Positions 35,616 through 44,033 of a stretch of DNA of 64,000 nucleotides are shown in pieces (position 1 is the first letter of the stretch; each line of letters begins with the position of its first letter). The stretch spans positions 1 to 64,000 of the forward strand of contig CACYQB010000022.1 of NCBI GenBank assembly GCA_902776435.1, written 5' to 3'. This stretch comes from an uncultured Bacteroidales bacterium (GTDB lineage: Bacteria > Bacteroidota > Bacteroidia > Bacteroidales > Muribaculaceae). The translations under genes were made by a program, and so were the position numbers. A model generated the notes under the pieces. The model made no database searches and was not told the origin of the DNA. It saw nothing but the letters and a program-made list of their open reading frames with translations.

Positions 35616-36593
35616 TCAATTGTCCATGATCATGTTGACGATGGCGTTGACGTCGGCGATGGTGATCTCTCCGTCCCCGTTGGCGTCGGCAGCGGGACTG
35701 TGGGTGTGACCGGCATTGCCGCCCATGACGACAATATCAATGACGCTGTTGGCATCGGAGATGGTAATCTCGCCATCACCATCCACGTCACCCGGGATCA
35801 CTACCGCATTAGGATTAAAGCGCATACCCTTGTAGATAATTTTGCCGTCTTTAATCACGTGACTCAGGCCCCAATACTCTTGATAATCGGCATTGGGATC
35901 AGGTGGAATCATAAATGGCGTTAGTAAGTCACCCATGCACTTGCTATCGAAGCCGATTCCCTCTACCACATAGCACATCGTGTCGCCCTGCTCATTAATA
36001 TATGCGCAACGACTACAATTAATACCTTCTATAATGATAGGGTCAACCATGACAAAATTATCATCTGTCAAGACAGTATCAGCATCCATTACCTCAGCCC
36101 AATAATACTGACAAGACATATAGTATGAACGAATTCGATTATCTGTATGCCCGAGATAATTGTCATAGTATTCACCAAACATGTATAAAACTTTTGTTCC
36201 GCCATCAGAATAACCATCAACAGGAAAAAGTAATCTATCATTATTCATCGCTTCTCTATACGGATTATTACGAAAACAAGTAGCTTCCGTATATCCATAA
36301 TAACCGCCATTTCTCATGCCTGCGATGAGACTATCGCATTCTTCATCTAGCTCATTATCTGTATAATAATAACAAGCATGATTGATCTGTCCGGATAGAT
36401 TTGTCATTGTGCTATCCCATCCGTGGAATTCATAGGTGTAGTAGTAAGTAGTTGTGTCACCATGGTTGATGATGACTTTCTCGTTAACCCACTTGACACC
36501 TTCACGAACAAGGGGAAGATATGTATCTTCTTGAGCCGCGGCTTGGGTTATGCCTAGCAGGGCCAGAATCGATAAAAGTATAGTCTTTTTCAT
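35616..36593 (-). CDS. Secreted dockerin-domain protein, copy B
   Basis: A 325-residue exported protein: signal peptide (1-20, ending AAAQ), a domain opening TYLPLVREGVKWVNEKVIIN, a middle of unknown fold, LSHVIKDGKIIYKGMRFNP, and a C-terminal dockerin type I pair (GDVDGDGEITISDANSVIDI; ADANGDGEITIADVNAIVNM) with Asp-rich calcium loops. The protein ends with the dockerin and shows no sorting domain. Dockerins bind cohesin modules, so it may assemble onto a surface scaffold. The start is at 36593; the in-frame TTG at 36638 overlaps the -7 box TACCTTTG (36643-36636). It corresponds to the C-terminal half of copy C. Confidence 0.85.
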   Translation of the reverse strand: MKKTILLSILALLGITQAAAQEDTYLPLVREGVKWVNEKVIINHGDTTTYYYTYEFHGWDSTMTNLSGQINHACYYYTDNELDEECDSLIAGMRNGGYYGYTEATCFRNNPYREAMNNDRLLFPVDGYSDGGTKVLYMFGEYYDNYLGHTDNRIRSYYMSCQYYWAEVMDADTVLTDDNFVMVDPIIIEGINCSRCAYINEQGDTMCYVVEGIGFDSKCMGDLLTPFMIPPDPNADYQEYWGLSHVIKDGKIIYKGMRFNPNAVVIPGDVDGDGEITISDANSVIDIVVMGGNAGHTHSPAADANGDGEITIADVNAIVNMIMDN

Positions 36594-36718
36594 ATCTGTA
36601 TCTGATTTATAGTGATTATTAAATTTTCTCACTTGCAAAGGTAGTAAAGATAAATGTTAAATCGCCAGCAATGGGCAATATCTCGGCTACTTCTAGAGGA
36701 ATGAAAAGGCACTGATAA

Positions 36719-38266
36719 TCAATTGTCCATGATCATGTTGACGATGGCGTTGATATCGGCGATGGTGATTTCTCCGTCCCCGTTGGCGTCGGCAGCGGGA
36801 CTGTGGGTGTGGCCGGCATTGCCGCCCATGACGACGATATCAATGACGCTGTTGGCATCGGAAATGGTAATCTCGCCATCACCATCCACGTCACCCGGGA
36901 TCACTACCGCATTAGGATTAAAGCGCATGCCCTTGTAGATGATTTTGCCGTCCTTGATGACGTGACTCAATCCGCAATACTCCTGATAATCGGAATTGGG
37001 GTCAGGCTTGCGGGTAAACGGCGTCAACAAGTCGCCCATGTCGTAACTGTCAAAGCCGATGCCCTCTACCACATAGCACATCGTATCGCCCTGCTCGTCA
37101 ACATAAGCACAGCGGGCACACTTCACACCATCTATTTCAATGGGATCAACATTGACGAAGTTTTCTTTGGTTAAGAACTGGTCGCGTTGTGATTCAATAA
37201 AGAAGTCAACTGCAAAGAATCCATCGTAGAAGGTTTCGAGGCCATAAAGCGCCCGTGTCCCGCCAGAGTTCTGGTAAGTATAGAAATCAATCATGTTCCT
37301 GTCTTGATCAATCACACTATTCAATGCATAATTATTGTAGCATAGGACGATGGCTTCATTCTCTTTTAATCCTGCAATCAAACTGTCGTTTTCCAGACTA
37401 TTATCAGAATAGTACAACGCCTTTAATGCTTGGTTATACCCATTTCTAAACGGGGCAAGGCCATTGAACTGATAAGTATAATAGTACCTTGTCGTGTCAC
37501 CATGGTTGACGATTACCTTTTCGTTAATCCATTTCACCCCCTCACGAATAACGGGCAGATACCTGTCTTCCACATAATTCTGGGGATAGATAACCTCGCC
37601 GTTCTCGACAACTTTTTCTAGACCAAAATAAGGGGCATCATGGATGCCAGTCGTACCAAGCATGAAGAAACTCAATGGAGTACTGTTCTCAGCGATCAAG
37701 CCGATGCCTTCAATTTGGTGGAACTCAGTCCACATTTCACCCACATAGCGCTTAGCCAAATGCTTACCGATCGAAATCGTATCAGTATATAAATGATGAT
37801 AAGGATAGTACTCAGGCTGGCTAAAGCCCTCCCAATAAGCTATGGGGTCTTTAAAATCATAGAGCACAAATTCTTGCCCGTTATAATAACTGACTGTGTC
37901 AAAGGAGTTGTACACGGGACAGTCATCAAAACTTCTTCCATCGGGGATGATACCATAAACTACCTTGTCTTCCTCACGCAGATAAACGGGAATGATATCG
38001 TCTTGTTCATTAATGCGGTCTCCACAATACATGTGCATCGCTTTGTAGGTTTTACCATTAATCACGGTATCGCCTTTGAGTTCAAGTGTACGGTAAACGA
38101 CATTGTTGCCTTGTTCGGGATTATTATAAGAATCGTAATGATAATCACGAATATAATACTCCCACTTGACGCCCTCACGCACGAATGGGACGTACTCGTA
38201 CTCCTGAGCAGCTGCCTGCGACATGCCCAGCAGGGCCAAAATCGATAAAAGTAAAGTCTTTTTCAT
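36719..38266 (-). CDS. Secreted dockerin-domain protein, copy C (two repeated halves)
   Basis: A 515-residue exported protein. It has a signal peptide (1-20) and a first unit (YVPFVREGVKWEYYI to FGLEKVVENGEVIYPQ, about 22-235). A second unit of the same plan follows (YLPVIREGVKWINEKVIVNH to LSHVIKDGKIIYKGMRFNP, about 241-450), then the dockerin pair. Each unit starts with P(F/V/I)(V/I)REGVKW and ends with a VVENG/VIKDG-IIY motif, so the protein is an internal duplication or a fusion of an N-type and a C-type gene. The dockerin DNA is nearly the same in copies A, B and C. -7 box TACCTTTG at 38316-38309. Confidence 0.85.
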   Translation of the reverse strand: MKKTLLLSILALLGMSQAAAQEYEYVPFVREGVKWEYYIRDYHYDSYNNPEQGNNVVYRTLELKGDTVINGKTYKAMHMYCGDRINEQDDIIPVYLREEDKVVYGIIPDGRSFDDCPVYNSFDTVSYYNGQEFVLYDFKDPIAYWEGFSQPEYYPYHHLYTDTISIGKHLAKRYVGEMWTEFHQIEGIGLIAENSTPLSFFMLGTTGIHDAPYFGLEKVVENGEVIYPQNYVEDRYLPVIREGVKWINEKVIVNHGDTTRYYYTYQFNGLAPFRNGYNQALKALYYSDNSLENDSLIAGLKENEAIVLCYNNYALNSVIDQDRNMIDFYTYQNSGGTRALYGLETFYDGFFAVDFFIESQRDQFLTKENFVNVDPIEIDGVKCARCAYVDEQGDTMCYVVEGIGFDSYDMGDLLTPFTRKPDPNSDYQEYCGLSHVIKDGKIIYKGMRFNPNAVVIPGDVDGDGEITISDANSVIDIVVMGGNAGHTHSPAADANGDGEITIADINAIVNMIMDN

Positions 38267-38308
38267 ATCTGTATTTGATTTATAATGATTATTAAAATTT
38301 CTCACTTG

Positions 38309-38316
38309 CAAAGGTA
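38309..38316 (-). promoter_or_regulatory. -7 box shared by the three dockerin genes
   Basis: TACCTTTG in the same context before each copy (38316-38309, 36643-36636, 35538-35531), 43-50 bases upstream of each ATG. The leaders are nearly identical, so the promoter was duplicated with the genes. Confidence 0.7.
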
Positions 38317-38527
38317 GTAAAGATAAATGTTAAATCACCAAAAATGGTCAACATTCCGACCTCATTTTGAAAATAATAAACAGCTGATTATCAACTATCT
38401 AAAAAATAAAAATCTAATTTTGGCCTCATTCGGGTGTCTCGTTGGCTACAAATTGTTAATTTTGTGTCTCGTTTTCACCGCTTCTTGTGGTGAAGCGAGT
38501 CTAAACCCGATACAATAACGCTATCAA

Positions 38528-40258
38528 ATGATAAACATCAAGAACATCCCAATAGCACTCGTCGCCGCTTTTGTCCTTATGGCGGCGGGATGCCACCACG
38601 ACAGCGCCACCATGCGTGAGCTTTCCCGCATCGACACGATGGTGTATCATTATCATGAGCAGGAAGCCTTGCCCCTGTTGCAAAAGATGAACACCGGGCA
38701 GATGAGCAAGCAGGAGCAGGCCTATCATGCCGTGTTGCTGTCAATGGCATTATACAAGAACTATATCCCCAACACCAGCGATTCGGCAATTAACGAGGCC
38801 GTCAACTATTACAAGAGGTCGGGTGATGACTTGAAGTATCTGAAAGCGCTTATTTCCCAGGGCTGCGTCTGTGAAGACATCGGCGACCTGGAACGAGCAG
38901 TGGAGAGTTTCCATCATGCCGAACAGTTGCCATTGGCCACCGACAGCTCAATGATCGCCTACGCCAAACTGAGGCTAGGCACGTTGTACCAGTCACAGGT
39001 CGTGGGGACCAACACCCTGGCCTTGCAGAAGTACAAGGAAGCGCTTCCTGTCTTCAGGGCGCTTGGTGACAAGCATTATGAGATTGTGTGCCTGACAAGC
39101 ATTGGGGGCATCTACCGTAATATTGATGATAAGCATGATTCGGCAGTGGTTTATATGAAGGATGCGATCAAGTTGGCCCAGGAACAGGGCGATGAATATC
39201 ATGCTTTTGCCAATCGCTATACGCTGTCAGAGTACTATCTCGTGCGGGAACATAATTATGAGTTGGGCAAGAAATATGGCTTGGAGGCCGTCTCTGCTAA
39301 TCCTGCCATTATCGACCATCCCCGAGCCCACTATCGGCTGGCATCGTCCTACTTGTTCATGGGCCGGGGGGATTCTGCCGTTTACTACTTGAAACGGGCA
39401 CCGCGGGCGACTAATGCGAGAGACAGCATCGTGTACTATGAGTTGTTGTCCGATCTGGAGCACGAGTACCTGGGGAATGAAGAAAAGTCAAAAAACTATC
39501 TCCAATTGGCTCATCGCATGGCCGACTCGATAACCATCAATGGACTGAACCATAGCCTGCTGGAGGTGGAGAAGAAATATGATGTCCAGCTGGCGGAGTT
39601 GAACCAGGTCAAAAATGAATCCCGCATTCGCGGGGCTTTGCTACTGGCTGCCTTGTTGGCACTGGGCCTGCTGGCGCTGGCCTTCCTGCTGTGGAAGAAC
39701 AGGAGCCAACTGAAGATGAGGCAGAACGAGGTGGAGATGCTCAAGGCCGACCTTAACGGCTCGCTGGAGAGCCTTAAACAGATGCAGGAGCGGCTCGACG
39801 CGCGTGAGCAGGACCTCGTGAATGATGAGAACAAGAAAACCCAGAGCGGTGAACTGCGTGCCATCATCAACCAGCAGATTGACGCCATGCATCAACTGAT
39901 GGCGTGGTCCTATCAATATGATAGCGACAAGTTTGCCGCTAAGTTCAAGGAGATGATGACCGTGCCTGGCGTGAGCGATGACAGCAGTTACTGGTCACAT
40001 CTGCAAACCCTGGTTAACGAACTCCACGATAACGTGCTCGTCAAGGCGCAAGAAGAGGCGGGTGGCACATTGAACGACAGTGAATTGAACCTGTTGGCCC
40101 TCTATTGCTGCGGTTTCTCGCGCACAGTGATTATGGTGACGATGGGCTACAAGAGCATCGGCACCGTCTATAACAAGAAACTGCAAATCGCCAAGAAACT
40201 GCACGTTCCCGACTTGGATGATTTCTTATGCTCGCGTTGCTCGCAGTTTAGAGTTTAG
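38528..40258 (+). CDS. TPR membrane regulator with C-terminal helix-turn-helix
   Basis: A 576-residue protein: lipobox-like N-terminus (LMAAGC, Cys22), about six tetratricopeptide repeats (about 60-340), one transmembrane helix (about 367-387), a coiled coil (about 390-440) and a C-terminal helix-turn-helix-like segment (LNDSELNLLALYCCGFSRTV, then YKSIGTVYNKKLQIAKKL). This is a known Bacteroidota layout in which a periplasmic TPR sensor is joined across the membrane to a LuxR-like domain. The lipobox may be incidental, since a cytoplasmic DNA-binding end needs the helix to cross the membrane. The last residues (SQF RV) and the stop TAG are read from an AGTTTAG heptad array. Confidence 0.85.
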   Translation: MINIKNIPIALVAAFVLMAAGCHHDSATMRELSRIDTMVYHYHEQEALPLLQKMNTGQMSKQEQAYHAVLLSMALYKNYIPNTSDSAINEAVNYYKRSGDDLKYLKALISQGCVCEDIGDLERAVESFHHAEQLPLATDSSMIAYAKLRLGTLYQSQVVGTNTLALQKYKEALPVFRALGDKHYEIVCLTSIGGIYRNIDDKHDSAVVYMKDAIKLAQEQGDEYHAFANRYTLSEYYLVREHNYELGKKYGLEAVSANPAIIDHPRAHYRLASSYLFMGRGDSAVYYLKRAPRATNARDSIVYYELLSDLEHEYLGNEEKSKNYLQLAHRMADSITINGLNHSLLEVEKKYDVQLAELNQVKNESRIRGALLLAALLALGLLALAFLLWKNRSQLKMRQNEVEMLKADLNGSLESLKQMQERLDAREQDLVNDENKKTQSGELRAIINQQIDAMHQLMAWSYQYDSDKFAAKFKEMMTVPGVSDDSSYWSHLQTLVNELHDNVLVKAQEEAGGTLNDSELNLLALYCCGFSRTVIMVTMGYKSIGTVYNKKLQIAKKLHVPDLDDFLCSRCSQFRV

Positions 40259-40272
40259 AGTTTAGTGTTTAG
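40245..40272. repeat. Heptad array AGTTTAG x4 containing a stop codon
   Basis: AGTTTAG three times, then TGTTTAG. The stop codon of the preceding gene (40256-40258) is inside the array. The flank GCTCGCAGTTTAG recurs at 48.39 kb. Confidence 0.9.
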
Positions 40273-40332
40273 AGGGGCATCCATGCGGATGCTGTTCGTT
40301 TAATCCGTAAAATTCGCCGTTTGAAAAAAGGC

Positions 40333-40875
40333 TTAGTGTGAGGTGAGGGTGTTGAGGGTGGTGATGAGGTCGCTGGCTGTGGTGGCGACGAGGGTGCGGG
40401 CGAGGTTCTTGCCGCGGGCAAAGGGAGTGCGTGTCATGTCAGCGAGTTGCTGGATGGTGGCGTCGTAGAGGCCGTCAATGTTGGCGACGATGACGGGACG
40501 CGGGTCGTCATTGCCGATGGTCATGACGGCAAGGGTGGACATCCACTCGTCGAGGGTGCCGATGCCGCCTGGCATAACGACAAACACGTCGCCATGCTCG
40601 ATCATGTATTGCTTGCGGTCGCCCAGGTTGGCGGTGTGTATCGCATCGTCGCACACGGGGTCGAGCCGATGCTTGAACATCGCGGGGATCACGCCCGTGA
40701 CGTGTCCGCCCGCCTCGTGGACGGCGCTGGCGGTGATGTGCATCAGGCCCGCGTTGGAGCCACCATAGAGCAAGGTGTGCCCGTTCTGGCCAATCCATGT
40801 GCCCAGGTCGTGGGCCAACTGCTGGTATTTCTCCTCCAGCCCCGCTTGTGAGCTGCAATAGACGACGATGTTCAT
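40333..40875 (-). CDS. LOG-family TIGR00730 Rossmann-fold protein
   Basis: A 180-residue cytoplasmic nucleotide-binding enzyme. YGGSNAGLM (residues 37-45) and PGGIGTLDE (102-110) are the LOG signature motifs. Family members hydrolyse N6-modified AMP (cytokinin riboside monophosphate) or act as nucleotide 5'-monophosphate nucleosidases; the physiological substrate in Bacteroidota is unclear. A heptad array runs up to its start codon on the coding strand (CTAAGGA/CTAAAAA units), and no standard -7 box lies in the last 60 bases. Confidence 0.92.
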   Translation of the reverse strand: MNIVVYCSSQAGLEEKYQQLAHDLGTWIGQNGHTLLYGGSNAGLMHITASAVHEAGGHVTGVIPAMFKHRLDPVCDDAIHTANLGDRKQYMIEHGDVFVVMPGGIGTLDEWMSTLAVMTIGNDDPRPVIVANIDGLYDATIQQLADMTRTPFARGKNLARTLVATTASDLITTLNTLTSH

Positions 40876-40876
40876 A

Positions 40877-40926
40877 TTTTAGTTTTTAGTTTTTAGTCCT
40901 TAGTCCTTAGTTTTTAGTCCTTAGTT
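40877..40926. repeat. Heptad array TTAGTTT/TTAGTCC before the LOG gene
   Basis: About six units of TTAGTTT and TTAGTCC with exact 7-base period. On the coding strand they read AAACTAA and GGACTAA and end a few bases before the ATG. Confidence 0.85.
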
Positions 40927-40929
40927 GAA

Positions 40930-41015
40930 TCAAACAACTTTTACAACGTTGAACAACGTTAACAACAAATATATAAGAGGTTGTTCTGGTTGTTTATTGT
41001 TGTTCATGTTGCTTG
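40930..41015. repeat. Degenerate AACAAC/GTTGTT repeats
   Basis: Units around ACAACGTTG with 9-10 base period, followed by complementary GGTTGTT units, able to form imperfect hairpins. Nothing else is seen between the LOG and biotin-ligase genes. Confidence 0.5.
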
Positions 41016-41069
41016 ATAATTAGGTGTTGTCTGAGGTGAAATTCGCGCAATTTGTGGATTTTTTATTCA

Positions 41070-41822
41070 TTAGAGGACGTCTTTGCCGATGATGTGCTTG
41101 ACTTGCTTGAAGAGGTAGTCGTGGCGGGTGCCGTCCTCGTGGCGCAGGGAGAGGGTTCCGTCGGGGGCGATGCCGTCAACGCTGGCCATGAAGCGGTGGC
41201 CGTCGGCGTCCTCATAGGGGTGCAACTGGCCGTCGTTACGGTAGAGTGCTGCCATGTATTGCCCGTGCAACAGGTTGCGGGCATTGTCATCGGCCAGTCC
41301 TGCCACGAGTTGCTCGATGCGTGAGCACACGCGCTTCAAGAGCGCCATCAGGTCGTGCTCGCGGCCCGTGATTCCCTTGAGCGATACAGGATTGGGCGCG
41401 TCGCTCAGGAAACGCTCCTGGTTGACGTTGATGCCGATACCCACGATGCAGTGGGCGATGTCGCTGCCATCGAGGGAGTTCTCCAGCAACATGCCGCAGA
41501 CCTTCTTGTCCTGCCAATAGACGTCATTGGGCCACTTGACGGAGAAACCGTCGCCAGCCTCGGCACTCAACGCCTCGACGACAGCCACTGCTGCCGCCTC
41601 GCTTAGGTAGAACTGGTCGCGGGCCTTAACGGGCGGGCGTTTCAGTAGGTGTGAGAACGTGAGGTTTTTGCCGTCCTCGCTCTCCCAGGAGTTGCCTTTC
41701 TGGCCACGGCCAGCGGTTTGGCAGGGGGTATAAATGACCGTGCCGCCTGGCAGCGTTGCTGCCAAGCGGGACAGGTAGGTGTTGGTGCTCGCCGTCTGGC
41801 TGACCTTGATATAATGCGGCAT
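41070..41822 (-). CDS. birA: Biotin--[acetyl-CoA-carboxylase] ligase
   Basis: A 250-residue cytoplasmic enzyme that attaches biotin to carboxylase carrier domains. The biotinyl-AMP loop GRGQKGNSW (38-46, as GRGRRGRKW in E. coli), KWPNDVYW and GMLLEN are present, followed by the small C-terminal SH3-like domain. There is no N-terminal DNA-binding domain, so this is the monofunctional class without repressor activity. The start at 41822 is two bases after the tsaE stop; a longer in-frame start would overlap tsaE. It is in an operon with tsaE and probably porX. Confidence 0.94.
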   Translation of the reverse strand: MPHYIKVSQTASTNTYLSRLAATLPGGTVIYTPCQTAGRGQKGNSWESEDGKNLTFSHLLKRPPVKARDQFYLSEAAAVAVVEALSAEAGDGFSVKWPNDVYWQDKKVCGMLLENSLDGSDIAHCIVGIGINVNQERFLSDAPNPVSLKGITGREHDLMALLKRVCSRIEQLVAGLADDNARNLLHGQYMAALYRNDGQLHPYEDADGHRFMASVDGIAPDGTLSLRHEDGTRHDYLFKQVKHIIGKDVL

Positions 41823-41824
41823 GG

Positions 41825-42265
41825 TCAGACGGTGGGGAAAGTCATCTTCAGGGTGCGGCTCTGGTCCTCGTTGACGGTGATGTCCACGCGCACGGTGTCG
41901 TCGGGCAGCAGTCCGTCGATGCGCTCGGGCCACTCGATGAAGCACAGCGCTCCGCTGTCGAAGTAGTCCTCGGCGCCCAGGTCAACGGCTTCTTCCTCTT
42001 TTTCCAGGCGGTAGCAGTCGAAGTGGTAAATCAGTTCGGCAGTGGTGTCGCTGCGGTACTCGTTGATGATGGCAAACGAGGGCGAGTTGGTCACATCGCT
42101 TTCCACACCCAGTTGCTTGCACAGCGCGTTGATAAAGGTGGTCTTGCCGGCGCCCATCTCGCCATAGAAGGCATAGACGGTGAGGTCGCCCATCTCGGTC
42201 ATGAACTTGTAGGCGGCTTCCTCAAGAGCCTCCAGATTGGGAATCGGTATTTCAATTATTTTCAT
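41825..42265 (-). CDS. tsaE: tRNA threonylcarbamoyladenosine biosynthesis ATPase TsaE
   Basis: A 146-residue cytoplasmic P-loop ATPase that works with TsaB and TsaD to make t6A at position 37 of ANN-decoding tRNAs. Walker A GEMGAGKT (35-42), [10 protein letters not shown], the DCYRLEK strand and FIEWPERI are all present. The length is typical. The start codon is preceded by a heptad array beginning four bases upstream. Confidence 0.96.
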   Translation of the reverse strand: MKIIEIPIPNLEALEEAAYKFMTEMGDLTVYAFYGEMGAGKTTFINALCKQLGVESDVTNSPSFAIINEYRSDTTAELIYHFDCYRLEKEEEAVDLGAEDYFDSGALCFIEWPERIDGLLPDDTVRVDITVNEDQSRTLKMTFPTV

Positions 42266-42268
42266 TTT

Positions 42269-42387
42269 TTAGTCCTTAGTTTTTAGTCCTTAGTCCTTAG
42301 TTTTAAGTTTTAAGTTTTAAGTTTTAAGTATGATTACTGTTGCCTTACACCATACACTATACACCATACACTATACACCATACACTT
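42269..42387. repeat. Two adjoining heptad arrays between porX and tsaE
   Basis: 42269-42329 holds TTAGTCC, TTAGTTT and TAAGTTT units. After an 18-base gap, 42348-42389 holds CACCATA and CACTATA in alternation. Both have exact 7-base period but different words. Confidence 0.9.
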
Positions 42388-42412
42388 CAAGTTTCGGTCT
42401 CCGAAACTTGAA
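42386..42412. repeat. Perfect 12-bp inverted repeat just after the porX stop
   Basis: TTCAAGTTTCGG, loop TCT, exact complement. It is placed like the hairpin after the GH97 gene: stop codon, perfect hairpin, heptad array. Confidence 0.7.
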
Positions 42413-42419
42413 TCCCCAA

Positions 42420-43964
42420 TCACTTCGGGGAGAGCGTCACGATGGGCACGAGCATCTCTTCCATGGAGATGCCGCCGTGCTGGAACGTGCCGTTGTAGTA
42501 GGAAACGTAGTAGTTGTAGTTGTTGGGATAGGCAAAGAAGTCGCGGTTCATCGCGAAGATGTAGGTGCTCGAAATGTTAGGAGCGGGCAGGCCCACACGC
42601 TTGGGCTGCTTGATTTCATAGACTTGTTTGCCGTTGTAGGTCAGGCTCTTGCCTACCTTGTAGCGCAGGTTGGTGTTGATGTTCTTGTCGCCGATGACGT
42701 TGATGGGGCGGTCCACCTTGATGGTGCCGTGGTCGGTGGTGAGAATCACCTTGTAACCGTTCTCGGCCATGAGCTTGAAGATGTCAAGCACATTGGAGTT
42801 CTTGAACCATGAGACGGTCACCGAGCGGTAAGCCTCGTCACTGTTGGCGAGCTCGCGGATCATCTTGGATTCGGTGCGCGCGTGGGAGAGCATATCGACA
42901 AAGTTGAACACCAGGACGTTGAGCTCGTAGTTCTTGAACATGCCGAAGTTCTGCATCAACTTCTCGCCAGCCGCGCTGTCGTTCATCTTGCTGTAAGAGA
43001 AGTGGATCTTGCGGCGGTAGCGGTCGAGCAGGGTCTGGATGAGCGGCGCCTCGTTGAGGTTCTTGCCCTCCTCGCTCTCCTCATCGACCCAGAGGTCGGG
43101 GAACATGCGCTCGATATCCACAGGCATGAGGCCCGAGAAGATCGCGTTGCGGGCATATTGTGTGGCGGTGGGCAGGATGGTGGTGTAAAGTTCCTCGCTC
43201 TCGATATTGAAGTACTCAGCCAGCAGGGGGCTGACGGTGCGCCACTGGTCGAGCCTGAAGTTGTCGATGACCACAAAGCACACTTTCTCGCCCTTGTCGA
43301 GCAGGGGCAGCACCTTGGTCTTGAATAATTCGTTGCTGCGTAGCGGGTGCTCGGGATGTGTCATCCAGTCCTCGTAGTTGCGCTTGACAAACTTGGCAAA
43401 GGCGTTGTTGGCCTCGACCTTCTGCATCTTCAGCATCTCATCCATCTTGGTATCGGCGTTGGAGAGGGTGAGTTCCCACCTGACGAGGGTGGAGTAGAGC
43501 TCATACCAGTCGTCAATCGACTGTGCCGAGTTGATCATCTGGCTGATGCGGTTGAACTCCTGCTGGTAGTCGCTGGTGACCTTGTCGGTGATGAGTTCGT
43601 CGCTGTGCAGGTTCTTCTTGATGGAAGAGAGAATCTGCATGGGGTTGACGGGCTTGATCAGGTAGTCGGCAATCTCACCGCCGATGGCCTGGTTCATGAT
43701 GTCCTCTTCCTCACTCTTGGTGATCATGATGACAGGGACATTGGGCTGCAGGATCTTGATGCGTTGCAGCGCTTCAAGACCGCTGATGCCCGGCATGTTC
43801 TCGTCCAGGATAATCAGGTTGAAAATTTGGTTATTTAACGCGTCGAGTGCATCGCGGCCGTTGGTGACAGTTTCCACCTCGTAGCCCTTGTTCTGGAGGA
43901 ACAGGATGTGGGGTTTCAACAGGTCGATTTCGTCGTCGGCCCATAAGATTCTTTCTTTGCTCAT
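42420..43964 (-). CDS. porX: PorX, type IX secretion response regulator with PglZ domain
   Basis: A 514-residue cytoplasmic protein. The receiver (1-120) has DDE at 10-12, phospho-acceptor Asp54 (ILDENMP) and YLIKPVNP. A helical linker follows, then an alkaline-phosphatase-superfamily PglZ domain (about 200-514) with metal-ligand-like VIDNFRLDQW, the TATQYARNAIFSG threonine region, and TTDHGT. In Porphyromonas and Flavobacterium, PorX, paired with kinase PorY, controls type IX secretion, and the PglZ part hydrolyses cyclic or linear oligonucleotides. No porY gene is in the window. The next gene upstream on the same strand is porW, which supports the assignment. Confidence 0.95.
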   Translation of the reverse strand: MSKERILWADDEIDLLKPHILFLQNKGYEVETVTNGRDALDALNNQIFNLIILDENMPGISGLEALQRIKILQPNVPVIMITKSEEEDIMNQAIGGEIADYLIKPVNPMQILSSIKKNLHSDELITDKVTSDYQQEFNRISQMINSAQSIDDWYELYSTLVRWELTLSNADTKMDEMLKMQKVEANNAFAKFVKRNYEDWMTHPEHPLRSNELFKTKVLPLLDKGEKVCFVVIDNFRLDQWRTVSPLLAEYFNIESEELYTTILPTATQYARNAIFSGLMPVDIERMFPDLWVDEESEEGKNLNEAPLIQTLLDRYRRKIHFSYSKMNDSAAGEKLMQNFGMFKNYELNVLVFNFVDMLSHARTESKMIRELANSDEAYRSVTVSWFKNSNVLDIFKLMAENGYKVILTTDHGTIKVDRPINVIGDKNINTNLRYKVGKSLTYNGKQVYEIKQPKRVGLPAPNISSTYIFAMNRDFFAYPNNYNYYVSYYNGTFQHGGISMEEMLVPIVTLSPK

Positions 43965-44033
43965 GTGATTTGTCTCACTTTATCGTGTTAGTCATTCTTG
44001 TTCTCATTGACAGGAGGGGAGGGATAGACAAGG

